A stretch of DNA of 64,000 nucleotides from Symbiodinium microadriaticum (lineage: Eukaryota; Sar; Dinophyceae; Suessiales; Symbiodiniaceae): contig LSRX01000340.1 of NCBI GenBank assembly GCA_001939145.1, positions 366,263-430,262 of the forward strand. Reading direction: 5' to 3'. The notes under the pieces were generated by a model. That model did not search any database. It was given only the letters and a program-made list of their open reading frames with translations, and was not told the DNA's origin. Within the stretch, counting starts at the first letter, position 1, and the number at the start of each line of letters is the position of its first letter. Of this stretch, positions 22,442 through 34,177 are shown piece by piece. The translations under genes were made by a program, and so were the position numbers.

Positions 22442-22469
22442 TTTTTTTTTTTTTGGGGGGGGGGGGGGG
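22442..22469 (+). repeat. poly-T/poly-G junction (T13 G15)
   Basis: Thirteen T directly followed by fifteen G. The same kind of junction occurs at 37344 and in reverse complement at 63613. Confidence 0.95.
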
Positions 22470-22783
22470 CTGAAAAATCAGAGCAGGGTTTGGGGCATGG
22501 TATAGTTCTGGTATGTAGGGCAAGATCCAGAGCATAGTATTCCAAGCTATTCAACCTCTCTAGGTTGGGATGCAGGACTTGAGGCTTGAGGCACCGCGTT
22601 GTTCATTGCGTCGGTGCTCTAAGGGGTCTTAGAGCGGCGGCAACTGTATCACCTCCTCAAACCTTCCAATCCTCTCTGCAAGAAGCTTGGAACCGTCACT
22701 GACCCAAGCTCAGAGCTCTTACACCAGAGCCCTGGGCGTTCAAACCCCCGCCCCGAAGCGTCCAAGCTTAACGGTGCATATGT

Positions 22784-22880
22784 AGGGGCAGGCATAATTA
22801 CAATCATGACTCGTTTGGGTTCTTTACAGTACTTATACGATAATATGCCCAAAACCGTAATCTAGTTACGTAGGCCCCAT
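22784..22880. mobile_element. inverted-repeat element, family C copy (diverged)
   Basis: Begins AGGGGCAGGCATAATTACAA, has GGGTTCTTTACAGTACTTAT inside and ends CCGTAATCTAGTTACGTAGG then CCCC. Order and ends agree with other family C copies. Confidence 0.5.
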
Positions 22881-23774
22881 GTGACCTGTCAACCATCGGC
22901 CAAGGGCGATCTCGCTAGAGGAGAGCTGGGCGGAGAGATTACTTGGTTTCAGAAACGTAGAAAGCTCCCTTGTCTAGGGGATCCTACTGCTGGGGGTCGG
23001 TTTTAGTTGGAGTCCCTTGTGCTCTGGGCTTTTTCTTGCACTGCCTTGACAGCTACAACGGTGGGAAGGTCCTAGAACCCGGAAGCCCTAAACCTGTACT
23101 CCTAAACCCTAGCAGTCCAAAATTTCAAGGTTCGACTCCCCGGCGTTTTGTGGCGAAGTTTTCGCGTTTACACCGCATCGATTTAGCGGTTTCTTGTACT
23201 GAGAGGCTTCTTGTACGTAACAGTAACAAAGGTCGTCGTATTTAAAATTTGGGACGTCTTGAGAACAGGGATCTCGGTATGTGGATTTCACTGTCCCTGT
23301 TTTACAAAGCTCCCATGTAGAGTTCATACGTTCCCTTTGTCCCTTCATCCCTAGTACTCATGGTGTCTCATCTGTGCAGAAAGCCAGCCATAGTTGAGGT
23401 TTAACGGTTTAACGTTCTACATCGCGGTTTTGTGAGTGCAAATATAACGAATGTGAAGCTCGAAGTCTCGCCTCTCGTCCATCAAAGCAGACTTTCAACG
23501 CCTTTCAAGCCGACGTCCCTGCAGTTCAAAGATGATCCGTGCCACCCAAAGCTCTGGCGACCCCCGAACCCCAACACGAATTCTCCCTAAGTCATGTCCC
23601 CTACTTGTGGTGATCTTCGCATAAACCGCTTTCGATGCCTTACAGCCCAAGCCTGCACCCTCTTCAACTGCTTAACTCAGCCACAAAAGTTAAACGTGAA
23701 ACATCATCTGAATTCCCTTTCCCCATGTACCGCAAGTGAGGAATCTACATTTCAACAACTACATAAGTTTAAGT

Positions 23775-23887
23775 TTGGGCAGTTCTTTAAACTGGGGTCC
23801 CTTTTTTAAATTTAGGGTCGCTTTATAAGGGTGCCGTACTGTATTGGGGACGACCTAAAAAGGGACCCTAATTTAGAGAACTTCCCA
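23775..23887. mobile_element. inverted-repeat element, family A copy 1
   Basis: The left arm TGGGCAGTTCTTTAAACTGG and GGTCCCTTTTTT is mirrored by AAAAAGGGACCCTAATTTAG and AGAACTTCCCA. The middle GGTGCCGTACTGTATTGGGG is shared with 30425-30497 and partly with 54803-54909. Confidence 0.82.
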
Positions 23888-23942
23888 TATACAGCCGTTT
23901 CGTTCCGCCGAAAGCCCTCCACAGAAGCCGTGAAATCCCGCT

Positions 23943-24053
23943 ACATGTGGGACTTTCCGAAAATTAGGGGTACCTTGTTTGGGCTCCTGATAATAAGGAT
24001 CCTACTATTTAGGGTACTATATTAGGGTCCCCTATTTTCGGAAAGTCCCATGT
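23943..24053. mobile_element. inverted-repeat element, family D
   Basis: ACATGTGGGACTTTCCGAAA then ATTAGGGGTACC at the left; GGGTCCCCTATTTTCGGAAA then GTCCCATGT at the right. The right end is four bases before the acceptor AG of the EF-hand exon at 24058, so the element supplies the 3' end of the 2440-bp intron. Confidence 0.82.
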
Positions 24054-24057
24054 GAAG

Positions 24058-24133
24058 AGGAGATCGCGTTCTTGGACACCTGGCACGTGGAGCCCCGACC
24101 GGAGCTGGCCAGGTTCGAGGACTGGGCGGCAAG
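24058..24133 (+). CDS. EF-hand exon (chain 2, fourth exon)
   Basis: Acceptor CATGTGAAG; two bases plus 24 codons plus two bases; donor GCAAG/GTCC (GC at GCG/GCAAGG is an alternative). It reads EIAFLDTWHVEPRPELARFE then DWAA. Its first two bases complete Glu12 of the EF loop begun in 21542-21617, giving RLVTYEEIAFLDTW across the junction. The remainder, EPRPELARFEDW, is the linker helix. A stop follows within 20 bases of the donor. The next exon of this chain was not found with confidence. Confidence 0.78.
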
Positions 24134-24639
24134 GTCCAACAACGACGGCTTTTAGGGCAGTTTAGGGTTTTAGGCTTTAGGGTCCTTAGGCTTGAGGGGT
24201 TTAAGGATTAGGGGTTTCGGGTTTAGGGTCTTTGGGCTCAGGGACCCGTTGTATATCGCAGTCTTGCAACCGTTTAAACATGTTGGGCTCTTGCCATGTC
24301 GCCTCGGTCTGACAGTAGCCTGTGAGTTCCATGTGTTTCGGGGAAGTACCATAAGCTATAAGCGGCCTAGTCATGATTTGGTGGGTCGGGGTTCAGGGGT
24401 TGGTGCGTTTTTGTTGGGTCTGTGGTTTAGGGCGTTGATTCGTTGATGCTTGTGAATCTGGGTGTTGGCTTCGGGGCTGAGGCTATATGGTACTGGGCTG
24501 ATGCGCTTTCATCGGGTTTTCTATAGCGGGCAAGCTTCTCGGGTTGAATGTATCTGTACATTGGTCTTATACGTTGCGCAATCGGGCTCTGCCTTCAGAA
24601 CCTCTGCGACCCCATTCAAGCCGGGAGGGCCGAGGTCAC

Positions 24640-25204
24640 CACAGCACGCGTTGACAACCTCTTAAACGATGCATTGTCCTGAGACGCTTCGTTACCATGC
24701 AGCAGTGAACTAAGAGAGGCTGAACGAGTTCGCAAGCAGCCACTGCAGAAAGCTGCCGTTGGAAGAACGCTTGTTGGTCGGGTGCCATACGCCCTGCCCG
24801 CTAACCTGCCAAGCGCGGCTTGACATGTCAGAAACACCCGACGTCCGAGGGCAAGTCCTGGCCTTGGCGTGGTTCGGCCAGCTTGCTTCGCTACGAAGAC
24901 AAGAAAGCTGACGAGGTCACTTGCAGGGGCGCACCAGTGTTGTACTCCGGCCGGTGCCCACAGCACCAAAGACAAGCTCCTGCTTTTCACACGACCATGG
25001 AAACATGCAGAAAAGGGATGCCTCCAAAGCCACCGGCTCCAAAGTCGCAGCAGTGGAACTTCTCCGCCTGAGTCCATCCCGCGTTGTCTTCCAAAGTGCT
25101 TCCCCGCGGCGACTGTCAACGTAAAGAAGTTCAAGCTTTTCCTACTTCCCGATAATGAACGTTCAAGAAACACCGGCTTCCCCAGTAAAATGGATCGAAA
25201 ATGA
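24640..25204. other. GC-rich coding-like block, frame undecided
   Basis: About 560 bp open in several frames: + strand 24820-25071 and 24869-25204, and - strand 24616-25173. One + strand piece (24678-24824) reads LREAERVRKQPLQKAAVGRT, a plausible helix. No domain is recognised. It could be a diverged exon cluster or a transposon remnant. Confidence 0.35.
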
Positions 25205-26491
25205 AAGTTTCCCTATGAAACTATAGCGAAAACTTAGAACGAACCTTAGGAAAGTTTCAAGAACACACCCGTCGCAGAAGTGCTTCCAGTTTCAACATAA
25301 CAAGGATGAAGGCACTGGACGTGTTTTCCTATTGTGCACACAGATCCAAGCCAGAAAAAGCAACCACCCGGAAAAGCTTCAAGTTAATTCTGCACCTGAA
25401 GCTAAGCCCACTCCACGTGCATAACGTATCTCAAACATTATACTATAAAGCCTTATACACCCTCAACGGAGTACGCCCCAAACCCCATAACCTAGTGAGC
25501 TGTGGTGCCTCTTGACCTGGATACAGCGAAACTTCCCGATGTTCAAGGAAATTCGAATAGCTGTAATCAGTCGAGGATCAGCTGGCTGAGTTAGAGGCGA
25601 GCCGCGTGCAGAGCCAAGTGGTGTTCCTTTTGGCACATATCCTATAAGGGTGCTGGTAAGGGTTCTGCAAAGTCTTTAAGCGTGTTTGTGCGCGTATGTT
25701 CTGCAGGGCCAAATGAACCCTAAACGGCTTCAAGGCTCATTTCCGCTTTAAAGTTGATAGAATAAAGATGTAGAATTCTGCGGGGGTTTCGGTTCACTTG
25801 AGGGTCAGGGTTCACGGATGCGTGAACAAGGGCTTTCGGGGGGTTTCCGCGGATTCGCCCGTGCAGACTCTAGAGCCCCTTAGCCATCGACATAAACCCT
25901 ACCTGTAACCGAAAAGACCTGCGTTTCTAGGGATCACGGGTAAAGCTTGAAATCCCAATCAGCTCGAAAAGCGCGGAGCCCGGACAGACGAGCCTTCGAT
26001 CCGAACCTCCTCCTCTGCAGAGCCCGAGTTGCGAGCGTCCAAAACCAGAAGCCGAACCCCCCCGAAACTTGAAAGCATTGATGTAGAGCTCTGAATGATT
26101 TGGCACAGCATCCCTGTTCAGCACATATTGAATGTTGTATGCCCTGATCATTCATGTACACCAATCCCCGCTCCAACTCGCTCCAACCTTATTCTGAGTG
26201 TTAAGGCCCCGATCAGCAACTCTTCAGGCGAATCTCAAAACTCAACCAATGCTAAAACAAGTCCACCTTTGAGCCTCCAGAGCCCCGAAGCCCGGACATG
26301 CAGAGGTGTGAATACTTAGGACAAGCACCCACTTATGGCCACTCCACATTTTTTAATTAATATTGTTTGAAATTCCTGGGGCCCCTTGAGGGATGTAGTC
26401 TGACTATGAGTCACTTTTGTAAACCCTTTCCATAACACCCGAGCAAGTCTGAGTAAACCTCCGTATAGAATCATTGTTGCCTATATATTGA

Positions 26492-26758
26492 ACCATTACG
26501 GCGCAAGTTTGCCTTGCTGAGTTGCTCACTCGCGAGCGGTTGCGGCCTTGGACTACAGCTTGGGAAGGGGTGGTTCATGACTTTCAGAATCTGTACGATT
26601 GTCTGATTGCCATTTTTCTGGGTTTGGCATGGGTTGCTTGTATCCGGCTTTATCGAGCTTGCCAATGCTTGTTGGTATTTTTCGGAGCCTTCGGAGTAGG
26701 TCATCTCGGGAATAGTATATGCAACTTTGTTTCAATAAGCCTGTTTAATGGTTCTTAG
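26492..26758 (+). CDS. possible membrane-spanning fragment
   Basis: An 88-codon stop-free frame reads LTRERLRPWTTAW near the start and then a strongly hydrophobic stretch (LIAIFLGLAWVACIRLY and CLLVFFGAFGVG). Codon use is mixed and T-rich, so chance is possible. The ATG at 26522 is the only in-frame start. Confidence 0.3.
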   Translation, partial: TITAQVCLAELLTRERLRPWTTAWEGVVHDFQNLYDCLIAIFLGLAWVACIRLYRACQCLLVFFGAFGVGHLGNSICNFVSISLFNGS

Positions 26759-27232
26759 CTGAGATCCCATAGTTTTAGGTCTATCTTGGCGTCGGTCATA
26801 CGGCGTTACGTGAGCTTTACCCTTCTGCAGGCATAGTTCAAAGCACAGTAGAAGTGAAGATACAAAGTGGTCATGAGTTCTCTCCAAGTATGCCTCCAGG
26901 ACTTTGTTCTTGGTTTCGGCTTTTGTGGATATAAAATGTTGGTACCAGGGATACTCTACTTAAAATCTTGAAGTTACATGAAAGGGGATGTTTCATCCGT
27001 CTCCCAGAGGTCCGCCAACTCATCGCTCGAGCCTGGTAAGCCTCGTTCAGGGTTCAGAGTGTCCCCTGTTCGGCGTGTGGGGCTTAGAGCTGGCCACTTA
27101 CATATACTGAACTGGCAGCCTTATTGATGTAAGCCATGTAAGCATCCGCACTTTTGTGGACGTTTCTGTTATTATCAATGTCATCATCGTTGCTGTCGCT
27201 AATCCGCTCTCGCTCTTGCCGTAGTCACAATC

Positions 27233-27370
27233 ATGGCTGGCGCAGCCAATGCTTTTCCTTTTGGCATTGTTCTGCGGATTTCTCCCGGCTACGCAAATTG
27301 GGAAAGGGTTGATAGTTTGCAGCGCTTAGAAAATCAAGAGCCTCAGGAGGTGTGGCTGCAGGTTATGTAG
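27233..27370 (+). CDS. small hypothetical ORF, 45 aa
   Basis: ATG to TAG reads MAGAANAFPFGIVLRISPGY then ANWERVDSLQRLENQEP and a short tail. Composition is protein-like; there are no relatives I recognise and no clear splice sites. It may be a fragment of something larger. Confidence 0.3.
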   Translation: MAGAANAFPFGIVLRISPGYANWERVDSLQRLENQEPQEVWLQVM

Positions 27371-28142
27371 CGGGCATCGCCGCGTAGCATGCAAATGCTA
27401 GTCAGTCAGCTCTTTTTGGATTAAAGTTTTCTCGTATCTCTATTTGCTTCCCATCGCTTCTGTCGACGATTGCCGTAATTTTGATGTACCTGGTCTGGTT
27501 CTTTCACTACATTACTCTATGCCTCCTCAAATTTCAACGAGACCCAAAAGGATGGCACGGCACAGAGAGTTTCACTGACCTTGTTGTTCCTGCTAGTCGA
27601 GAGGCACAAGCGCCCCACGCCCTCAGCCCCAACAACCTACGCCCTCGATTCGTAAAGCTCTTAACCCTCAAAACCATGTAATTAAGCCTGTAGCATCCCA
27701 ACCCTATAGAACGCTAAATCCCAATGCCCTTGCATCCTAGCCCCCCTGCCCTACACCAGTCTTCCGAGGCTTTTGCAGGAAAAGACGCTTCGTTGGCCGC
27801 TGAGAGCTCTGCAACTCATGGCTTAGGGTGCAGGATTTGCGCTTTGAGCTTCAGGTTGTTGGGTTTGGCTTTCTAGCGTATTTTGCAGGGCTTTAGGCTT
27901 AGAGGTTGTCCACGGTTTCGGGATTTCTTCTGGGGCTTTTGCGCTTTAGAGTGCAGAGGATAAGGTGGGTAGCGTTTCATGCTACAGAGTGTTGGATTTG
28001 AGGTCGAGTTTGGGGTGGAGGAGTGTTGGGAGGAACGCATGATCAGCGACTTCGAGTCTGGCTGAGTACACATTGCAAAGACCAACATGAGGGTTTCCGA
28101 AAAAGGTTCAGGTGCTTAGGGTTTCTGCCGCGAGTACGGCAG

Positions 28143-28429
28143 CTCTGAAAATCAGGCGGGCATGTAGAAGTCCGCGCAAAAACGCGTTCGAGATCGAGTA
28201 TCGCTTCTTTGCTAGCTCGTATGCGGAGGTCGTCATAGAGCCCCCCCCCCCCATCTTGCCGAAACTTGCCCGCACGGGAGCTCTGTCCGGGAAGGACACG
28301 ATGTTCTCCGAATGTTTGTTGCGGAATTCGGATGAATTCGGCAGCCAGTTGGATGTTGCAGCTCCCAATCTCGAGGCCCCTAGGATTGGAACAGGAATAG
28401 TGACCAGGGAGCCGCCAGAGAGGTGCTAA
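28143..28429 (+). CDS. possible exon region with poly-C tract
   Basis: After acceptor GTACGGCAG the frame reads LKIRRACRSPRKNAFEIEYR then FFASSYAEVV, which could be another degenerate EF unit. It then crosses twelve C (28241-28252), coding a Pro run, and stays open to TAA. The run may be a slippage or assembly error, so the second half need not be in the same frame. The - strand is also open. Confidence 0.35.
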
Positions 28430-30424
28430 TGGCCCGTCTTTGCTCTCCCCTACACCAACATGCAAGCCACACGAACGGGCCCTGACTTCAAAACCGAAAG
28501 CCCTAAACCCAGAAGCTCCGAACCCGACGCCCTAAACCCTTCGAAATCTGCTTCGTCTTCTTTGCCTCTATGCCCCTAAAGCCGTGGCCCTGCGATTTGT
28601 GCTGAGTTCGACGTGTCCGGAAAGGACGAAGCCAAGACTCCAGTTGCCAGCCTCGAAATACAGGGGGTCTGCAAGGGTTACTACAAAGGATCTACAAAAG
28701 GATACTCCGAGGGATCTATAAGGGCTACTGTAGGGGCTGTCCGGGTTTGTCTTTACATCTTGTTTTGACTGGAGCTTTTATAGGTTTTGGTGTTTGGGGT
28801 TGGGCTTGGGGTGTAGAGTTTAGGTTTCGACGGCTTAGTTCTGCGTTCGAAAAAGTTTACCCAAGGTCGAAGGTTCTGACGTCTTGGATCCAAACGTTTA
28901 GCTCTGCCATTTTGGTGACAGGTTTTGTGCATGATCTTGTCAAGGGGCTCTTTCCGGGTTCGGCTGAAGGGTTGCCGGTTTGCCCACCATCCACGGCTTC
29001 AGTGGATCAGCTTCGTGACCTGGTTCAGTCGAATGGGGCCTGGTCCCATATCCGTCAGAATTCTACAAGACTGCAAGAAGACAGTAGCGAAGAAGCAACA
29101 TGTTCGACTCGTTGTGGCTCCCTTAACGCTCCGTGGTGACTGGAGCTCATTAACAGATCAATGCAGCTGCACGTGGGTGGGGTGCTGGATAAAACGTCTA
29201 TGCACCGGCTGCAGGGTTCGTAGGTGAAACCTCTCCGCTAGTTCAACTGTTCCATAATATCTGAGACTGCTATGTGTCCCTGGCTGCTTGTCGTTGCTAG
29301 CTGCTACTTGGAAGGCCCCAAGAAGTGCTCCTGCATTCCGTTCTTGAGTTGATAATCCTAACAGAATGAGGGTTCGGGAGGTTTGGGGTTTGAAGAACTG
29401 GAATGGTTTAAGATCTGGTACGCGATGTTGTGGTTCTGTGGTGAATTTGCACACCCAATCATTCGAGTAGGGATTCAGTCATGCCACAAGTGTACGTTCT
29501 AAGCCTCCCGTCCTCGATTATGCCTGGCCGCATTCATTGGACATTTCAAACTATTTAGACCATCAAAGCTTGAAACATTTAAGCCACGCCCTGAACCTAG
29601 CATCCAGAGTTTCCCACCAAGTGTACAAATAGTACTTTGGAGGTCTCGCGCCCGTAGACCTGTATCCGCGCCCTGATGTTGGACTTGACATTTTTTTGCG
29701 GTGCCTGCGGCATGCGTTCAAGTGTCATGACGTTCGAAGGGCCAACCCCTCTTATCCACAACATATTGTTTTGCCTTCAAGAAACAGTACCAATGGCAAC
29801 TTTAAGTTTGTACGGGTACCTTATAATTCCCTTATGGTGCCCTCCTTATCCGTAGAGATCCAGGTATAGCGTGCTGTATATCAGGAAATGACCCTGGGAG
29901 TCGGCTAATCTAACCTAACCTAGCCTTATCTTAAATTATATCATATCATGTTATATTATATTACAGTATATTATATTATATTCTACTTTACTAGACTATC
30001 CGGCAATCGGACTTTTCTTTACCAAGGCCGACGTCCTCAAACAGGACTCCCGTGGCAGTGCTTTTGGGCTTAGCGTCTCAAGGGCTTAGCGTTGCGGGCT
30101 CCATTGGCAGAACCGAGGGCTCACCGAGTGTTAGGATGTTGGATTTAGATTTAATTTTCGGGCCTTTGGGTTGAGCTTAGACATTGGGGTTCGCGGTGTA
30201 TGCGTGGCTGGAACGCAGCTGCCCTGATAGGAATCATGCACATTTGTCCGTGGTTATTTGTTCGGCCAGTCGGTCATTCAGTTAGGCAGTCAATAAATAT
30301 GTTTGAGCCTTTCACCAGTCATAAGTTCGCATGTATTTCAACGACAGACACTATGCTCAGACACTTGTTTGGAGGCGTCAAAACATCTTCATGGTGACTC
30401 ACGCTGTTATGGCCGACACGGGTC

Positions 30425-30497
30425 TGAGGTCCCAAATATAGTACGGCACCGTTATAAACAAGGACCCAAAAGGAGCCCTAATTCAGAGAACTACCCA
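30425..30497. mobile_element. family A element, truncated copy
   Basis: The right half AGGAGCCCTAATTCAGAGAA then CTACCCA matches the family A arm, and TAGTACGGCACCGTTATAAA matches the inverted centre of 23775-23887. The left arm is missing. Confidence 0.65.
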
Positions 30498-31230
30498 GTT
30501 AGCATGCCCTAACCTGAATCCCGAAACCTTACACCCTGCGTGCAGCTTGAAAGAAGCCTTATGTGCAAATCTCCGAACCAAACCCCAAAACACCTCAAGA
30601 AAATTCCTTCAACTTCAACCTCCCAACAAAGATCTCCGATACCCAACCCGTTTGCAAAGTTTGAGAAATCGAATTCCGCCTTGGCCTAGAGCTTCAGTCC
30701 TGCCTCGGAGTGCTAAGAGGCCAGGGTGTCCCTCCGGAATCTTTCTTCATTCTTTAGCCCAAGTGGGTTCGGAATTCGAGCCTACAGGTTTGATGCTTAG
30801 GGCCCACTTAGGGCTGAAGGATTCGATCTTACGGTTCAGGCTTGGGCTCTAAAAGGCTTTCAGCTTATGGGGGTGCGCAGGACCTGCAGCGACGCAGCCA
30901 GCTCAGATCTCCCCCGAGGGTTCACAGAAACAGAGCTTCCATCCGCTTGGGTTGAAACAGGGGTGTCTTGAAATGAGGATTTAGGGTGTAGAGTTTAGGG
31001 TTTAAGTGTTTAGGGTTTAGGGATTACCTCTACGTACGTTCATGTTGTTAAAAGGAGGCAGTTGTTAGCAATCAGGGTTCCTTATTCAGCTCTCACGGTT
31101 CTTCCTTCTGATCCGGATGACCTGGTTCAGAAGCACGGTATGCAGCTTTTGATGGCACAGGAACATCATTTACAGGGGCCGAATCGAGGGATTAGCTGCC
31201 TCTAGCAGGAAAGTGTAAAATATGAACCGT

Positions 31231-31342
31231 AAGATATGAATACCAATCATAAAAATCGTAAGACACGAATGTCAATAATATGATTCGTAAGATCTGTATA
31301 TCAATAATCAGAGTGAATATGAATACCAATAATAAGAATCGT
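31231..31342 (+). repeat. 29-bp tandem repeat, four units
   Basis: Units start at 31231, 31260, 31289 and 31315 and share AAGATATGAATACCAATAAT followed by a segment ending TCGT. Each unit is diverged at several positions. Confidence 0.8.
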
Positions 31343-31494
31343 TAGAACAGTAGATGACTACGAAGGTAACGATTGGAGGGAGCCTGCAATTCACAACATC
31401 TCTTGGGGCTTCCAACAATGTAGGTAGGTCCGCTGGCTGCAAGCCGCGAGGTCGCGGCGTGCGAAGACCCGGGCTTCTTTGGTTTCCTTTGGGG

Positions 31495-31622
31495 TTTTAA
31501 GGTTGGGGTTTAGGGCTTAGGGTTTAGGGGTTTAGGGAGTTTCCCGGCTGGTTGCGAGAGTCCTGGGTGCAAAAGGGTTTAGGGTTTGGGGTTTAGGGTT
31601 TAGGGGTTTAGGGTTTGGGGTT
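31495..31622 (+). repeat. interstitial telomere-like array
   Basis: Two clusters of TTTAGGG with TTTAGGGG and GTTTGGGG variants, separated by about 45 bp of other sequence. Confidence 0.85.
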
Positions 31623-32360
31623 CCGCTAGGTCAGAGATCAGAGAAAGTCCCAAGAAGCGGGCACGCTGCCTGGCTGAGGCTCCAGTCGGACTCCCTACCT
31701 GCCTGCCAGGACGCGGGGTGGGGGNGGGGGGGGGGAGCTTTATGTTTTTAGGCTTTTGGGAACTGCAAGAATGGAATTCGGGCTGTGCGCATGTTATCGG
31801 ACCCGGCCTTAGCATAAGGGCTGAAACCCAAATGCCAAAGCCGAGGGTGTAGGCCTTGTCAGTTCGACGAGGACGAAAAGGAGACACTAATGGGTGGAGT
31901 GGGATTGTCGCAAGTAGTAGTACAGCGTATCGTCACATGTGGACCATGACTCGGAGACACGCTGTTACTAACTATTCAGATCTCGACTGGCAGTCAGAAC
32001 ATCATCTATCGAAGCCCTCGGGGCGGGAAAACTTCGACGACCGACATGCAGAAGCCCGGACATATACATATATAAACTACAGAACATTTGCACGTACAGA
32101 TACACATACACACACGTGTACGCAATCGTGTGTATATATGTTTGTATACATATAGTCAATATTGGCATGCATACATATGATGATTGTTCTAAAGGTCCCT
32201 GTCTACGGTTTATACAAGACTGGCAAAGTGAAAATCCCTAGAAACCCCCTCCCTGGTAACCCGTTCATACTCCGACACTGCACGCCGACAGCGCCAGGAC
32301 CTACCCCGGCCCCACAGCCAAGGCTCCTGGGACTGGCTCTTAGGGCTTTGAAGGCGACTA

Positions 32361-32461
32361 TAGAAGCCTAAATAATTGCCAATATTATTGCTGAGGGTTC
32401 CTTATCATAAGTATACCATAACGGGGCCCAAAGCCCTATTCTAATTATTCTGGGCCCTACA
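32361..32461. mobile_element. family C element, copy 3
   Basis: Starts AGCCTAAATAATTGCCAATA and ends TATTCTAATTATTCTGGGCC, with GGGTTCCTTATCATAAGTAT inside. It begins about 10 bp after a possible TTGAAG/GCGACT donor at 32351. Confidence 0.72.
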
Positions 32462-34084
32462 ACATCTAGTGCTGAGGTTGCCGTAGACCCATCACACCCT
32501 CCAGGTCCCGTCGGGTTTAGAACGCGGACACTGGTGATGAGAGCTTTGCGATTGAAACCCTCAGCCTGTTCGATCTATTTTGGGTTTCAAGGTTTGGGGA
32601 TATGGGAGCCTATAGGGCTTCACGGGGACACTTTAGTTGGGCTGTGGTTCAGGCTTAGGGGCTTGTAATTCTGTGTCTGTGGCAGGCGATCTTCGGCGTC
32701 CTCGCATCGCCGTCTTGTTTGTCGGGGCCAAGCTTAGGGTATTCGGGCCTGGGCATCGCAGCTTGACAAGCTTTGCGATTTGAGGCTTGGTTTTGGAGTG
32801 TTAGGTTTGTCTGGCTCTGGCTTGCTTCCATTTTGGAAGCGGGGTTTTCAGAGGGTCTAGAGTCTAGAGATTTCATTCTCTGGGGGTCTGTACAGCTCAG
32901 GTTGTCCATCGTTCAAGGGCGTTTATGTCATGCAGGGTCTCTTCCACTTACAGTCCTTCAAATTCGGATGCGATATCTGCATAGGGTCTTTATCGACTGA
33001 GGTCTGTACAGGAGCCAGTGTCTCGAGTTGTCGAGGCTTCTTTCGTATTTAGGTCCTCTACTTACCAGGTGTTTATCATACTGCGATGATGTTTTGTAGA
33101 TCTCGTGAAAATTGGCCCGAAGCAACGAACAGAGTCTCAGCGAACAGGGGATTAACAACCCTTGGTAAAACAAATCTTCTCTAAAGCCCTCACAACTTAC
33201 AGAGCCTTAAGCACACAGGGGCCTCAAAATCATAGCAAACACATTCCAGGATCCTCAAAGAGAGCTACAGTCCAAAGCCACCCAAAACTGTAATCTTTCC
33301 TTTCAGCCCCCCCCCCATCTACCCCTAAACCCTAAACCCTAAACCTAACAATTTCAAAACCCGCCAACTGCCAAACTCCACGTGGCCACTACGAGCCAGG
33401 CCATGGAGGGAACTCTGCTTGGCCCTTGCCAGCTGGGGGGGGGGGGCTTTTGAGGTTGGGTTCTCTGATTCGTCGTATGGGGTTCTGTAGGGTTCGTAGA
33501 CGATTTTCAACCACCGTGACCTAAAGATCCTATAGGAGACTTCCTTCGTCGAATTGGTAAGTCAGACGCAATCTGACAGCATATGGCAGCATATTATTCC
33601 TGAAGCGAAGGGTGCTTTGGGCCTCTGTGTGTATTCTAATTCGGCCAAACCCTGTGAAAGCTCTTCAGGCTCCAAACCCACCAACCTCTAGAAAACCCTC
33701 CCCCTGGCCCCAGCTCCAGGCCAAAGGAATCCTTCAAGAGCGGCTGAGGTCTCCAAAGATTTCTCCGGTCGGAGACGGCCGAAGCCGAGGATTTATGCGT
33801 TTCGGGTGTGTAGTAGGGCTTTCAACAACGTTCAGGGCGTCTCAGGGTCTTTCAAGGGCTGGCGAGTGGGTTTACATGGGTGTTCTCAGAATTTCACGAA
33901 GTGCCGAAAGAGAATTCCGAAGCTCCCTTCACCTTGAATGCGTCGACGTATACGGAGAGGGATGGAGATAAACCACGTGCTAGGCACCCCAACTACTGCC
34001 ATGTTGAGCCCAGCGAGAAGCACCTGTCAAGAACCCCGAACCCAAAGCCCTAAAACTTTCAACCCGTAACCTTTCTCCCTACAG

Positions 34085-34177
34085 CCCTACACCGGAGACC
34101 TTGCGGAGAGGACCCGGGGGACCTCCCTAGAGGAGTCACGTCGTTGCCGTAGTGCAGTCTTCAACCTGCTGAAGGAG
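34085..34177 (+). CDS. probable exon, charged, unknown family
   Basis: Strong acceptor CTTTCTCCCTACAG; 31 codons in phase 0 reading PYTGDLAERTRGTSLEESRR then CRSAVFNLLKE; donor AAGGAG/GTCTGA with an in-frame stop one codon into the intron. Third positions are GC-rich. I do not recognise it; the charged middle and final helix suit the coiled-coil exons further on. A diverged family C element starts at the donor. Confidence 0.62.

Larger units (their letters stand above)
29500..34084. other. repeat-rich stretch, few gene signals
   Basis: Telomere-like DNA, AT-rich tracts, a tandem repeat at 31231 and family A and C elements. A Met-less open frame at 31005-31193 (LPSDPDDLVQKHGMQLLMAQ) could be a transposon fragment. 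A short AAG/GC-ending frame sits before the family C copy at 32361. Confidence 0.4.

Noticed and set aside
24616..25173. 185-codon - strand open frame
   Set aside because: No domain is recognised and + strand frames over the same DNA are equally open; kept only as an undecided block.
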